Below, in pieces: positions 7,353 through 14,081 of a stretch of 20,196 nt of DNA. Each line of letters opens with the position of its first letter. The stretch's first letter is position 1. The DNA lies in the NCBI GenBank assembly GCA_903927605.1, contig CAIYNT010000261.1:1-20196 (forward strand). The letters run 5' to 3'. The DNA is from an uncultured Holophagaceae bacterium (GTDB lineage: Bacteria; Acidobacteriota; Holophagae; Holophagales; Holophagaceae). Below the pieces are notes generated by a model. It searched no databases, was not told the DNA's origin, and saw only the letters and a program-made list of their open reading frames with translations. The translations under genes were made by a program, and so were the position numbers.

Positions 7353-8594
7353 TTACTTCTTTGTCCTCTTCAGGAGGTCGATGTAGTCCTGCGGAGGCAT
7401 GAGCTTGTCAGCGGCGTACACCTTGAAGTTCCCAAGCATGTATTTCGCGGGCGGGAATTTGTCATTCTTGACGGTCACACCGATAGCCTGGGCCTGGACA
7501 ATCTGATGGGTCTTCGGATCAATGTAGGACTGGAACCCGGCAGGATCCTCGGGGAATTTCATCTTCATGCCCTCCAGGGCACTAACAAGGGCATCTGTGT
7601 TATCGGCATTGCCGACCTTCCGAATGGCTTCGGCGATCACCAGGATCCCCACATAGGCTCCTTCAGCGGCGTAGGAGGGGTACCTGCCAGTGGCCTTCTT
7701 GAACTTCTGGACGAAGTCCGCATTTTCCTTCGTTTCGGGCCAGTTGTTGTGGTGCCTTGCGGACATGATCAACCCCTCCGGGCATTCGGCGCCGAGGGTT
7801 GAGAACACTTCGTAGTTGCCACCGCCATCGGGATGGAAGTACTTCATCTTGTCGAACAATCCATAGGCCTTGGCCTGTTTGATGAATGCGACGGTATCGC
7901 CACCCCAGAATCCGCAGACCAGGACATCGGGCTTGGCCCGCAGGATGGCCGTGATGTACGAGGTGTAGTCCGCTTCATACAATTTGGGCCAGAATTCACC
8001 CACCATTTCATAGCTGGCCCCAAGTTTGTCGAGGGAATACTTAAGTTCTGCAATCTGGTCCCTGCCATAGGCATAGTCTGGGCCGATATAGGCGATCTTC
8101 CTGCCCAGCTTCATCTCCTGGAGATACATGGCACCCGCCGCCATGGACTGGAAGGTGTTATTGCTCACCCGGAAATAATATCTTTGAAAGGCATTCGCAG
8201 TGAGGTCGGTAGCTGCGTGATCAGTCCCGATGAATATGGTCTTGTACTCTTTGCTGACTTCGGTCACGGCCAAGGCAGCCGAGGAGGAAACGACCCCATA
8301 AAGGAACTTCACGTGGTCTTCGGTGATGTACCTCTTGGCGAGGGTCACTGCGAGGGCAGGCTTGCTCTGATCATCGGTCACGATCACTTCCAGTTTCTTC
8401 CCGCCCGGTAGACCCTTGGCATTCACTTCCTGCAGGGCGATCTTGATTGCTGCTTCAGAATCCTGGCCGTACAAGCCGCCTCTGCCTGACATCGGATACA
8501 AAGCGCCAATCTTGATCGATTCGGCGGAGAAACTGACTGTCGAAGTGAAGCAGACCAATAGCGCAGATAAAATGGATGCAGTCTTCTGTTTCAT
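7353..8594 (-). CDS. Periplasmic substrate-binding protein of the HAAT importer (LivK-like, Peripla_BP_6)
   Basis: The secreted receptor that captures the substrate and delivers it to LivHM; 413 residues. A Sec signal peptide is clear: Lys at positions 2 and 4, a hydrophobic core from about 7 to 20, and SFSA before ESIKIGALYP, with likely cleavage after Ala24. The Cys at 15 follows Val, so it is not a lipobox. The mature part opens with the family pattern IGALYPMSGRGGLYGQDSEAAI and continues with IVTDDQSKPALAV, YGVVSSSAALAV and AYIGPDYAYGRD, a type I periplasmic fold. The ATG at 8594 is chosen because AGAGG sits eight bases ahead; the in-frame GTG at 8603 overlaps that ribosome site. The pocket cannot be read for cargo, so I give no gene symbol. 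Confidence 0.92.
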   Translation of the reverse strand: MKQKTASILSALLVCFTSTVSFSAESIKIGALYPMSGRGGLYGQDSEAAIKIALQEVNAKGLPGGKKLEVIVTDDQSKPALAVTLAKRYITEDHVKFLYGVVSSSAALAVTEVSKEYKTIFIGTDHAATDLTANAFQRYYFRVSNNTFQSMAAGAMYLQEMKLGRKIAYIGPDYAYGRDQIAELKYSLDKLGASYEMVGEFWPKLYEADYTSYITAILRAKPDVLVCGFWGGDTVAFIKQAKAYGLFDKMKYFHPDGGGNYEVFSTLGAECPEGLIMSARHHNNWPETKENADFVQKFKKATGRYPSYAAEGAYVGILVIAEAIRKVGNADNTDALVSALEGMKMKFPEDPAGFQSYIDPKTHQIVQAQAIGVTVKNDKFPPAKYMLGNFKVYAADKLMPPQDYIDLLKRTKK

Positions 8595-8665
8595 TTCAAG
8601 CACCTCTTATTGTGGGTTGTTGTTAGGGTTCAATAAGCATGGACATTCCATTTGACCGCGCGAAT

Positions 8666-10120
8666 TTAAACACCTCCTATGCACAGGTATTTCACTTCGA
8701 TGAATTCTTCGATGCCATATTTGGAACCTTCACGACCGATTCCGGACTCTTTCATCCCGCCAAAGGGTGCCACCTCCGTGGAGACGAGACCGGTGTTGAT
8801 CCCGACCATGCCGTACTCCAGCGCCTCGGCCACCCGCCACACCCGGCTGATGTCCCGGGTGTAGAAATAGGAGGCCAGGCCGAACTCGGTATCGTTGGCC
8901 ATGCGGATGGCCTCTGCATCAGTACTAAACCTGAAGATCGGCGCCAGGGGGCCGAAGGTTTCTTCTTTGGCCACCAGCATCTGGGGCGTGACATCGCAGA
9001 GAATGGTGGGCTGGAAGAAGCTGCCTCCCAGTTGATGGCGCTTCCCACCCAGGACCACCCGGGCCCCCTTGGCGACCGCGTCATCAATGTGTTCCTCGAC
9101 CTTTGCCACGGCGGCCATGTCGATCAGCGGCCCCTGCTGGAACTCGCCCGTCAGCCCGTCCCCCACCTTCATCTTTGCCACTGCGGCCGACAGCTTCTCG
9201 ACAAAGGTGTCATACACCCCGTCCTGAACCATGAGGCGGTTGGTGCAGACGCAGGTCTGGCCGGTATTGCGGTACTTGGAAGCGATGGCCCCCTCCACGG
9301 CGGCGTCGAGGTCAGCATCATCAAAGACTATGAAGGGGGCATTGCCTCCCAGTTCCAGCGACACCTTCTTGACCGTAGCCGCGCATTGCGCCATCAGCTG
9401 CTTGCCGATCTCAGTGGAACCGGTGAAGGTCAGCTTGCGCACAATGGGATTGGCGGTCATCTCGTTGCCGATGGCCGCGGCTGAACCGGTGATGACACTG
9501 AACACGCCGGGCGGGATCCCGGCCCGCTCACCGAGTTCCGCCAGGGCCAGCGCAGAAAAAGGCGTGGCCGTGGCAGGCTTGACCACCATGGTGCAACCGG
9601 CCGCCAAAGCCGGTCCGGCTTTGCGGGTGATCATGGCAGCCGGGAAGTTCCAAGGGGTGATCGCCGCGCAGACGCCGATGGGTTCCTTGATGACCACGAT
9701 GCGTTTATCGGCCGTGTGACCGGGAATGGTGTCGCCGTAGACCCGCTTGGCCTCTTCTGCAAACCATTCAATGAACGAGGCGGCGTAGGCGATTTCTCCT
9801 TTGGATTCCGCCAACGGCTTACCCTGCTCGGCGGTCATGATGATGGCCAGATCCTCCTGATTGGCCATCATCAGGTCGAACCAGCGACGCAGGATCGCGG
9901 AGCGCTCCTTGGCGGTCTTGGCCCGCCAGATCGGCAGGGCGTGGTTCGCTGCCTCGATGGCACGGCGGGTCTCTTCGGTACCCATCCGCGGGATGGTGCC
10001 CAGCTTCTGGCCGGTGGCTGGGTTGATCACATCAATCACGGCGCCGCCATCTGCGGCCGACCATTGGCCATCCAGATAGCACTGTTGCTTCAACAAGGTA
10101 GGATCTTTGAGCGTCAACAT
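8666..10120 (-). CDS. gabD: Succinate-semialdehyde dehydrogenase (NADP+-type, GabD-like)
   Basis: Oxidises succinic semialdehyde to succinate, feeding the TCA cycle; a cytosolic aldehyde dehydrogenase. The protein closely follows what I recall of E. coli GabD along its whole length: [57 protein letters not shown] with general base Glu256, GQTCVC with nucleophile Cys290, [10 protein letters not shown], and the end [18 protein letters not shown] prefer the ATG at 10120 (484 residues, the family length) over the one at 10141. An AAGGGGG stretch lies between the two ATGs, and the family normally starts right before the [14 protein letters not shown] segment. It is the first gene of the catabolic operon, about 45 bases downstream of the predicted sigma-54 start point. 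Related semialdehydes such as glutarate semialdehyde cannot be excluded. Confidence 0.93.
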   Translation of the reverse strand: MLTLKDPTLLKQQCYLDGQWSAADGGAVIDVINPATGQKLGTIPRMGTEETRRAIEAANHALPIWRAKTAKERSAILRRWFDLMMANQEDLAIIMTAEQGKPLAESKGEIAYAASFIEWFAEEAKRVYGDTIPGHTADKRIVVIKEPIGVCAAITPWNFPAAMITRKAGPALAAGCTMVVKPATATPFSALALAELGERAGIPPGVFSVITGSAAAIGNEMTANPIVRKLTFTGSTEIGKQLMAQCAATVKKVSLELGGNAPFIVFDDADLDAAVEGAIASKYRNTGQTCVCTNRLMVQDGVYDTFVEKLSAAVAKMKVGDGLTGEFQQGPLIDMAAVAKVEEHIDDAVAKGARVVLGGKRHQLGGSFFQPTILCDVTPQMLVAKEETFGPLAPIFRFSTDAEAIRMANDTEFGLASYFYTRDISRVWRVAEALEYGMVGINTGLVSTEVAPFGGMKESGIGREGSKYGIEEFIEVKYLCIGGV

Positions 10121-10175
10121 CGCAGTCGGTACCCCCTTCATGGAATTGGAACAAGGTGATTGTTAAAAATCATTA

Positions 10176-10192
10176 GGCACCGGTCATGCCAA
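10176..10192 (-). promoter_or_regulatory. Sigma-54 (-24/-12) promoter for the gabD-liv-adh operon
   Basis: The minus strand reads TTGGCATGACCGGTGCC. Against the consensus YTGGCACGRNNNTTGCW, the invariant GG and GC dinucleotides are both present at the exact spacing, and only three defined positions differ. It is 34 bases upstream of the ATG at 10141 and 55 upstream of the preferred start at 10120, placing the start point near 10165. The adjacent gene encodes a sigma-54 activator, and rpoN is in the same window. This is direct pattern matching; no transcript data are available. Confidence 0.8.
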
Positions 10193-10279
10193 CCTGTAAA
10201 GGTGACTTTGGAACAGATATGATTCTAATAATGGGTCTATGGTTAGCACATTATTCATATAAGGGCGCCATACAGACCA

Positions 10280-10304
10280 AATGAACGTGATAGCGACGTT
10301 CATT
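10280..10304. promoter_or_regulatory. Perfect inverted repeat, probable enhancer site for the sigma-54 activator
   Basis: The arms AATGAACGT and ACGTTCATT are exact reverse complements around a 7-base spacer. The centre (10292) is about 125 bases upstream of the predicted start point, the usual distance for an upstream activator sequence bound by a Fis-type HTH dimer. The DNA between it and the -24 element is AT-rich (about 10215-10262), which would favour bending, although I found no clear IHF consensus there. Confidence 0.6.
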
Positions 10305-10354
10305 ATTGACGAGCTCATTGAACATGATGCGTCAGTGCATCGCACTCAAATCCT

Positions 10355-10373
10355 GAAACTGGGTTTGACCCAG
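10355..10373 (-). terminator. Possible weak terminator after the activator gene
   Basis: Just past the activator stop, the minus strand forms CTGGGT-CAA-ACCCAG, a perfect 6-bp stem with a 3-base loop, followed only by TTTC. The stem is short and the T run is poor, so termination may be partial. Confidence 0.4.
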
Positions 10374-10376
10374 CCA

Positions 10377-12143
10377 TCAACCCAAACCGTGTTTTCCAAG
10401 TTTGCGGGCAATGGTGGATTGATTGACGCCAAGGGCAGCAGCCATGCTTCTCTGATTGCCATGGGTCCGCATGGAATGGATCAGCACGTTCCTTTCGACA
10501 CCATCCAGAGCCTGCTGCAGGGTCATCGTGCTTGTCCATTCGGCTGTTCCGGTCAGCGATTCCGGATGGCGGCTGACGATGTCGTTTGGAAGATCCTTTA
10601 AATCAATGAGGTCTGTCTCCGACATGACCACCAGACGCTCGCAGATATTCATCAGCTCACGCACATTCCCCGGATAGGGATACAACAACAGCGCATCCGA
10701 GGCCGCGCGCGTAAGCCGTTTCTGGATACCGTTCTTTTTGCCGAAGAAGTCGATGTAGTGATTAATGAGCGGAAGGATGCAATCCTTGCGGTCTCTGACA
10801 GCCGGAACATGGATGGGGACCACCTTCAGCCGGTAATAGAGGTCGAGTCTGAAGGTCCCCTGGCCGATCATCTCATCCAGGTTCCTGTGCGTGGCGGCGA
10901 GGATGCGTACATCGACCGTGCGGCTCAAGGTGCCACCCAGCCGCGTGATGCGGCCATCCTCCAAGAACCGAAGCAGTTTGACCTGCGAGGGAGGGGGCAA
11001 TTCTGCGACCTCATCCAGGAAGAGCGTCCCCCTGTCCGCCATTTCCAGATACCCGGGCTTGCCTCCGACATTGGCCCCCGTGAAGGCTCCCTTTTCATAC
11101 CCGAAAAGCTCTGATTCAATGAGTGAATCAGGGATTGATCCGCAATTGATCCTGATGAGGGGCTTTTCGGAACGAGGCGAGCTCTTGTGAATGATTTCGG
11201 CGATCAGCCCTTTTCCTACACCCGATTCTCCAAGCAGCAGCACTGAAGAATCCGCCGATCCCACCTTGATGGCCTGCCTCAGGGTCTTCAGCATGCAAGG
11301 GCTTTTCGCAATGACGCGCTTGGATTCAAACTCCATGTGCTGCAGCTCGAGCATATGATTTCGCAGCTGGTCTTTCAGGGCCTCCTGTTCCTCCAGTTCC
11401 CTTTGCATCGTCTCGATCTCGGTGATATCCCGAACGCTGGAAACGATCCTGATAAGCCTCCCATCCGTATCAAACACGGGGGTGCCAGTGATGACCAGCT
11501 TCCGCCCCTTCCGGTACTGCAACAGGCTTACTTTGTTCTTGGCCTTGATCACTTCGAGGGTGGCCGATTTATCAATGAAACCTTCATCAACCAATTCCTG
11601 CATGTTGCGGCCGATGACATCTTCGGCCTTGATTTCATGGATCCGCTCCGAGGCTGGATTCATCCGTAGGACATTGGCCTCTGCATCGCAGATCCAAAGC
11701 CCCTCTGAGGATGAATTGATCACCGCCTCCAGTTCCCCGATGATCTCCTGGAAGAAACTCATTTGCATGGCCATTTCTTCGAGGCCCGAGCTTTCTACGA
11801 ACACACAGATGGCGCCAACCCTTTCCGAATCGAGCACGACTGGATTGACCTTGATCAAGTAGTTCATCTTCTTGCGCCGCATGGAAAATTCGCTACTTTT
11901 GTTCTGCCCCTTGATGACCTGCTTGACCTTCGGCCAGAGCGCCGGAAAGGTCCTCTTTAGGTCGCTACCGGGGTCGGTGTCAAAACTCTCATGGGCGATG
12001 GCATTGGAGAGGATGGTGATGCCGGATCTGTCCACCGCCAGGAAGCCTACCCCCATGGCGTTCACCAAGGCCTGCGTAAACCCATCGATGGGCCGGGACC
12101 CGAACTGGAAACCGGAATCCTTTAGCATGACCTCAGCTGACAT
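10377..12143 (-). CDS. Sigma-54-dependent transcriptional activator (PAS-PAS-AAA+-Fis HTH)
   Basis: A 588-residue enhancer-binding protein that uses ATP hydrolysis to open sigma-54 promoters. Two PAS-like sensory domains lie at about 22-125 and 133-245, then a coiled linker (243-275). The AAA+ domain has Walker A GESGVGKG (305-312), the sigma-54-contacting GAFTGA loop (352-357), Walker B FLDE (375-378), RLDLYYRL with the arginine finger region, and sensor II GNVRE (492-496). The Fis-type HTH ends the protein (about 552-585, GNQRSMAAALGVNQSTIARKL). There is no receiver domain, so it probably senses a small molecule through PAS. The ATG at 12143 has GGGGAG six bases ahead; the upstream in-frame TTG at 12179 has nothing similar. 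It lies directly upstream of, and on the same strand as, the operon it probably controls. Confidence 0.93.
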   Translation of the reverse strand: MSAEVMLKDSGFQFGSRPIDGFTQALVNAMGVGFLAVDRSGITILSNAIAHESFDTDPGSDLKRTFPALWPKVKQVIKGQNKSSEFSMRRKKMNYLIKVNPVVLDSERVGAICVFVESSGLEEMAMQMSFFQEIIGELEAVINSSSEGLWICDAEANVLRMNPASERIHEIKAEDVIGRNMQELVDEGFIDKSATLEVIKAKNKVSLLQYRKGRKLVITGTPVFDTDGRLIRIVSSVRDITEIETMQRELEEQEALKDQLRNHMLELQHMEFESKRVIAKSPCMLKTLRQAIKVGSADSSVLLLGESGVGKGLIAEIIHKSSPRSEKPLIRINCGSIPDSLIESELFGYEKGAFTGANVGGKPGYLEMADRGTLFLDEVAELPPPSQVKLLRFLEDGRITRLGGTLSRTVDVRILAATHRNLDEMIGQGTFRLDLYYRLKVVPIHVPAVRDRKDCILPLINHYIDFFGKKNGIQKRLTRAASDALLLYPYPGNVRELMNICERLVVMSETDLIDLKDLPNDIVSRHPESLTGTAEWTSTMTLQQALDGVERNVLIHSMRTHGNQRSMAAALGVNQSTIARKLGKHGLG

Positions 12144-12248
12144 GAGGGACTCCCCTGGAAAGAGCCAATGCCCACGCAATAGACAGAACCACTAGGGTCC
12201 CTTGGGACTATGTCTGGCCGCATGCGATGGGGTCTTGAACCTGACTCC

Positions 12249-12276
12249 ATTATGCATCGATGCATCACTGATGCAA
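12249..12276 (-). promoter_or_regulatory. Possible housekeeping promoter of the activator gene
   Basis: The minus strand has TTGCAT (12276-12271) as a weak -35, a 16-base spacer, and CATAAT (12254-12249), five of six to TATAAT, as -10. This would give a leader of roughly 100 bases before the ATG at 12143. The spacer is filled by the palindromes listed separately. Confidence 0.35.
12252..12275. promoter_or_regulatory. Two overlapping palindromes upstream of the activator gene (candidate operator)
   Basis: ATGCATCGATGCAT (12252-12265) is a perfect 14-bp palindrome, and TGCATCACTGATGCA (12261-12275) has perfect 7-bp arms around one base; they share five bases. They sit about 110-130 bases upstream of the activator ATG and coincide with the spacer of the putative promoter. 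A further 12-bp palindrome, GTCCCTTGGGAC, is at 12197-12208. The rest of the 12144-12325 gap holds nothing else that I can name. Confidence 0.5.
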
Positions 12277-12325
12277 TTCGGAATTAATGACTCCGACTCA
12301 GAGCTTGTTCAGACTGCCCAGCGTA

Positions 12326-13426
12326 TCAGGCCCTGACCTCACCATAGATGTTGTCCCGCTGCCAGGGTTCGTAGCCGGCAGCACGGATCATGCGGTTCAT
12401 CTCGTCCTTGTTCACGCTGTAGCAGGTACCCGCGGCGCTGACGACGTTCTCTTCGAGCATGAGGCTGCCCATGTCGTCGCAGCCATAGTGCAGGGCTAGC
12501 TGGCCGGTCTTGCGGCCCATGGTGACCCAGGAGCTCTGGATGTGGGCGAAATTGTCGAGGAAGATGCGCGCCACGGCGATGGTGCGGAGGTACTCCACAT
12601 CCGTAGGCTTGGGCACCTTGCCTTCCCAGGGCGTGTGGCCGCTCTGGAAGGGCCAGGCTGCGAAGGCCGTATACCCGGCGCCGTTGTTCCGCGCCAGGGC
12701 CCGGTCCTGCTGATCGCGCAGGGCCTCAAGATGTGCGACGCGCTCGGCTAGGGTCTCTGTGATGCCGAACATCATGGTGCCCGTGGTCTTCACACCCTCT
12801 TCGTGGGCGGCCTCCATGACCTCGAGCCATTTCTCGCGATCGCCTTTGAGGGGGGCGATTTTCTTGCGGATGCGGTCCACCAGGATCTCCGCACCACCAC
12901 CAGGGATGGAACCCAGCCCCGCCTCCCGAAGGTCGGTGATGGTCCCGCGCAGCGTCTGACCACTGAGCTTCGCCATCATCTGGATTTCCACCGGTGAAAA
13001 ACCATGGACCCAGATGCCCAGGTCGTGGTGAAGGTAGCGCACCAGATCCAGGTAGTACTCCCAGGGCAGGTCGGGGTTCACACCCCCCTGGAGCAGGAAG
13101 CCCGTGCCGCCGATGGCCTGCGTCTCCTCGGCCTTCTGCTTCAGCTGTTCTTTGGTCAGCACGTAACCCCGGCTATCTCCGGGCTTGTGGTAGAAGGCGC
13201 AGAAGGTGCAATAGACGTTGCAGACATCCGTGTAGTTGACGTTGCGGTCGATGACGTAACTCGCGCGGCGGGGATCGTTGTGGCGGTCCCGCACCGCCGT
13301 GGCGGCCACGGCCAAGTCCGGCAGCTCCGCCTGTTCCAGCAGTTGGACCGCTTCGGAAGCAGAAACCCGCCTGCCCAGGAGGACACCATTCAGGATGTCC
13401 TCATGCGTGACGGAGGCGTTCGACAT
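12326..13426 (-). CDS. mqnC: Cyclic dehypoxanthinyl futalosine synthase (radical SAM)
   Basis: Catalyses the radical SAM cyclisation of dehypoxanthine futalosine in the futalosine (Mqn) route to menaquinone. The 366-residue protein has the CX3CX2C cluster motif at Cys69, Cys73 and Cys76 within NYTDVCNVYCTFCAFYHKPG, a signature shared by MqnC and its paralogue MqnE. It then shows FLLQGGVNPDLPWEYYLDLV, HGFSPVEIQMMAK, GSIPGGGAEIL and the C-terminal GCDDMGSLMLEENVVSAAG block. The start MSNASVTHEDIL fits MqnC better than MqnE. The ATG at 13426 is two bases after the stop of a small cysteine-rich gene. The frame stays open further upstream, but that part overlaps the small gene. It implies respiration with menaquinone. 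No other mqn gene is in the window. Confidence 0.92.
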   Translation of the reverse strand: MSNASVTHEDILNGVLLGRRVSASEAVQLLEQAELPDLAVAATAVRDRHNDPRRASYVIDRNVNYTDVCNVYCTFCAFYHKPGDSRGYVLTKEQLKQKAEETQAIGGTGFLLQGGVNPDLPWEYYLDLVRYLHHDLGIWVHGFSPVEIQMMAKLSGQTLRGTITDLREAGLGSIPGGGAEILVDRIRKKIAPLKGDREKWLEVMEAAHEEGVKTTGTMMFGITETLAERVAHLEALRDQQDRALARNNGAGYTAFAAWPFQSGHTPWEGKVPKPTDVEYLRTIAVARIFLDNFAHIQSSWVTMGRKTGQLALHYGCDDMGSLMLEENVVSAAGTCYSVNKDEMNRMIRAAGYEPWQRDNIYGEVRA

Positions 13427-13428
13427 GC

Positions 13429-13593
13429 CTAGACCTTGTACCCCATCACCTGGAGGCATCGGCGGCACACACAGTCCTGGCCTTCCACGCCATGCTGGAA
13501 ATGTTCCAGGGTGTAGGAACAGCGGCACTTTTCGCAGACCTGGGTGGGATCGGTGCAGGTCTTGGGGGCATACAGATGGGTGGGATCGGCCAT
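13429..13593 (-). CDS. Small cysteine-rich protein, putative zinc ribbon, unknown function
   Basis: A 54-residue protein starting MADPTHLYAPKTC. I do not recognise the family. It has seven cysteines (13, 20, 23, 25, 41, 43, 46), including CEKC (20-23) and CRRC (43-46) separated by 19 residues, the layout of a two-knuckle zinc ribbon or a small metal site; there is no signal peptide. The ATG at 13593 has GGAG six bases ahead, and part of that site lies inside a strong hairpin. The stop is two bases before mqnC, so the two are probably translated from one message. Longer in-frame upstream starts would run across the hairpin and the hpf terminator. The good ribosome site and tight spacing argue that it is real. 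Confidence 0.72.
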   Translation of the reverse strand: MADPTHLYAPKTCTDPTQVCEKCRCSYTLEHFQHGVEGQDCVCRRCLQVMGYKV

Positions 13594-13600
13594 GACGGAC

Positions 13601-13641
13601 TCCGGAACCACAAGGATAACCTGATTCCTGGTGGTTCCGGA
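13601..13641 (-). promoter_or_regulatory. Hairpin covering the ribosome site of the small cysteine-rich gene
   Basis: TCCGGAACCAC (13601-13611) and GTGGTTCCGGA (13631-13641) are perfect 11-bp arms around a 19-base loop. In the minus-strand transcript the 3' arm runs into the GGAG ribosome site at about 13600-13603, so folding would partly hide it. It could be a translational control element, a binding palindrome or part of a terminator; no T run follows. Confidence 0.5.
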
Positions 13642-13658
13642 TCCTCGCTGTTCACGAC

Positions 13659-13683
13659 AAAGGCGGCCCCACGGGCCGCCTTT
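13659..13683 (-). terminator. Rho-independent-like terminator after hpf
   Basis: AAAGGCGGCCC (13659-13669) and GGGCCGCCTTT (13673-13683) form a perfect 11-bp GC-rich stem with a 3-base loop, 22 bases beyond the hpf stop. On the minus strand it ends in TTTGT, so the T tail is short. It closes the accA-recJ-lpt-rpoN-hpf unit and separates it from the small gene and mqnC. Confidence 0.7.
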
Positions 13684-13705
13684 AATGGAGAAACGAGAGC
13701 GAGTT

Positions 13706-14029
13706 CTACTCTTCGACGGCGCCGGCCTTGAGGCTCTCGTGGGGACGGGTATTGCGCTTGCCCTGGAGCTTGTGGGCCTGGACTTCCAGCTTCTCCACGG
13801 CCTGGGTGATGCTGGTGTACATGTCATCGGTGGTGGCGGATGCCACGAAGGCGCTGGCTCGGGTCTTCAGCGTGATTTCCGCCGAGTGCCGGTGTTTCTC
13901 CACACCCAGGATCACGTGGACGTCGATGATGTCGTCCAGGTAGGTGGCCATCTTGTCCAGCCGTTCCTTCGTGAACTGCTTCAGGGGCTCGGTGAGCTCC
14001 ATGTGGCGGCCGGTGTAGTTGACCTTCAT
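13706..14029 (-). CDS. hpf: Ribosome hibernation promoting factor, short form
   Basis: A 107-residue member of the HPF/YfiA family, which binds the 30S decoding region and stabilises inactive ribosomes in stationary phase. The sequence has the beta-alpha-beta-beta-beta-alpha pattern: MKVNYTGRHMELTEPLKQFTKERLDKM, then VHVILGVEKHRHSAEITLK and DDMYTSITQAVEKLEVQAHKLQGK with the basic end of the second helix. It lacks the roughly 80-residue C-terminal dimerisation domain of long HPF, so it is the short type that usually works with RMF or alone. The ATG at 14029 has AGGAG seven bases ahead. It follows rpoN, the widespread rpoN-hpf (yhbH) pairing, with a small hairpin between them. Confidence 0.93.
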   Translation of the reverse strand: MKVNYTGRHMELTEPLKQFTKERLDKMATYLDDIIDVHVILGVEKHRHSAEITLKTRASAFVASATTDDMYTSITQAVEKLEVQAHKLQGKRNTRPHESLKAGAVEE

Positions 14030-14041
14030 GGGACACTCCTG

Positions 14042-14059
14042 AAAAGGGCCGGGTGGCCC
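14042..14059 (-). terminator. Short hairpin with T run between rpoN and hpf
   Basis: On the minus strand GGGCC-ACCC-GGCCC is followed by TTTTC, 22 bases past the rpoN stop and just before the hpf ribosome site. The 5-bp stem is all G-C. It could be a weak terminator or attenuator that sets hpf expression apart from rpoN, or an RNA-processing site. Confidence 0.4.
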
Positions 14060-14081
14060 GGGATTGTTAACTCCGACCCGT

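Noticed and set aside
8595..8665. Gap between gabD and the binding-protein gene as a second promoter or riboswitch
   Set aside because: The 71 bases hold only a ribosome site; no stem, no -24/-12 pattern and no convincing -35/-10 pair were seen.
10326..10341. Inverted repeat GATGC-gtcagt-GCATC as a second enhancer site
   Set aside because: The arms are only 5 bp, and the half-sites point the opposite way to those in the palindromes upstream of the activator gene. Too weak to list as an operator.
12150..12185. Possible sigma-54 promoter for the activator gene itself
   Set aside because: TGGC occurs on the minus strand, but no GC dinucleotide stands at the required spacing, so the -24/-12 pattern fails.
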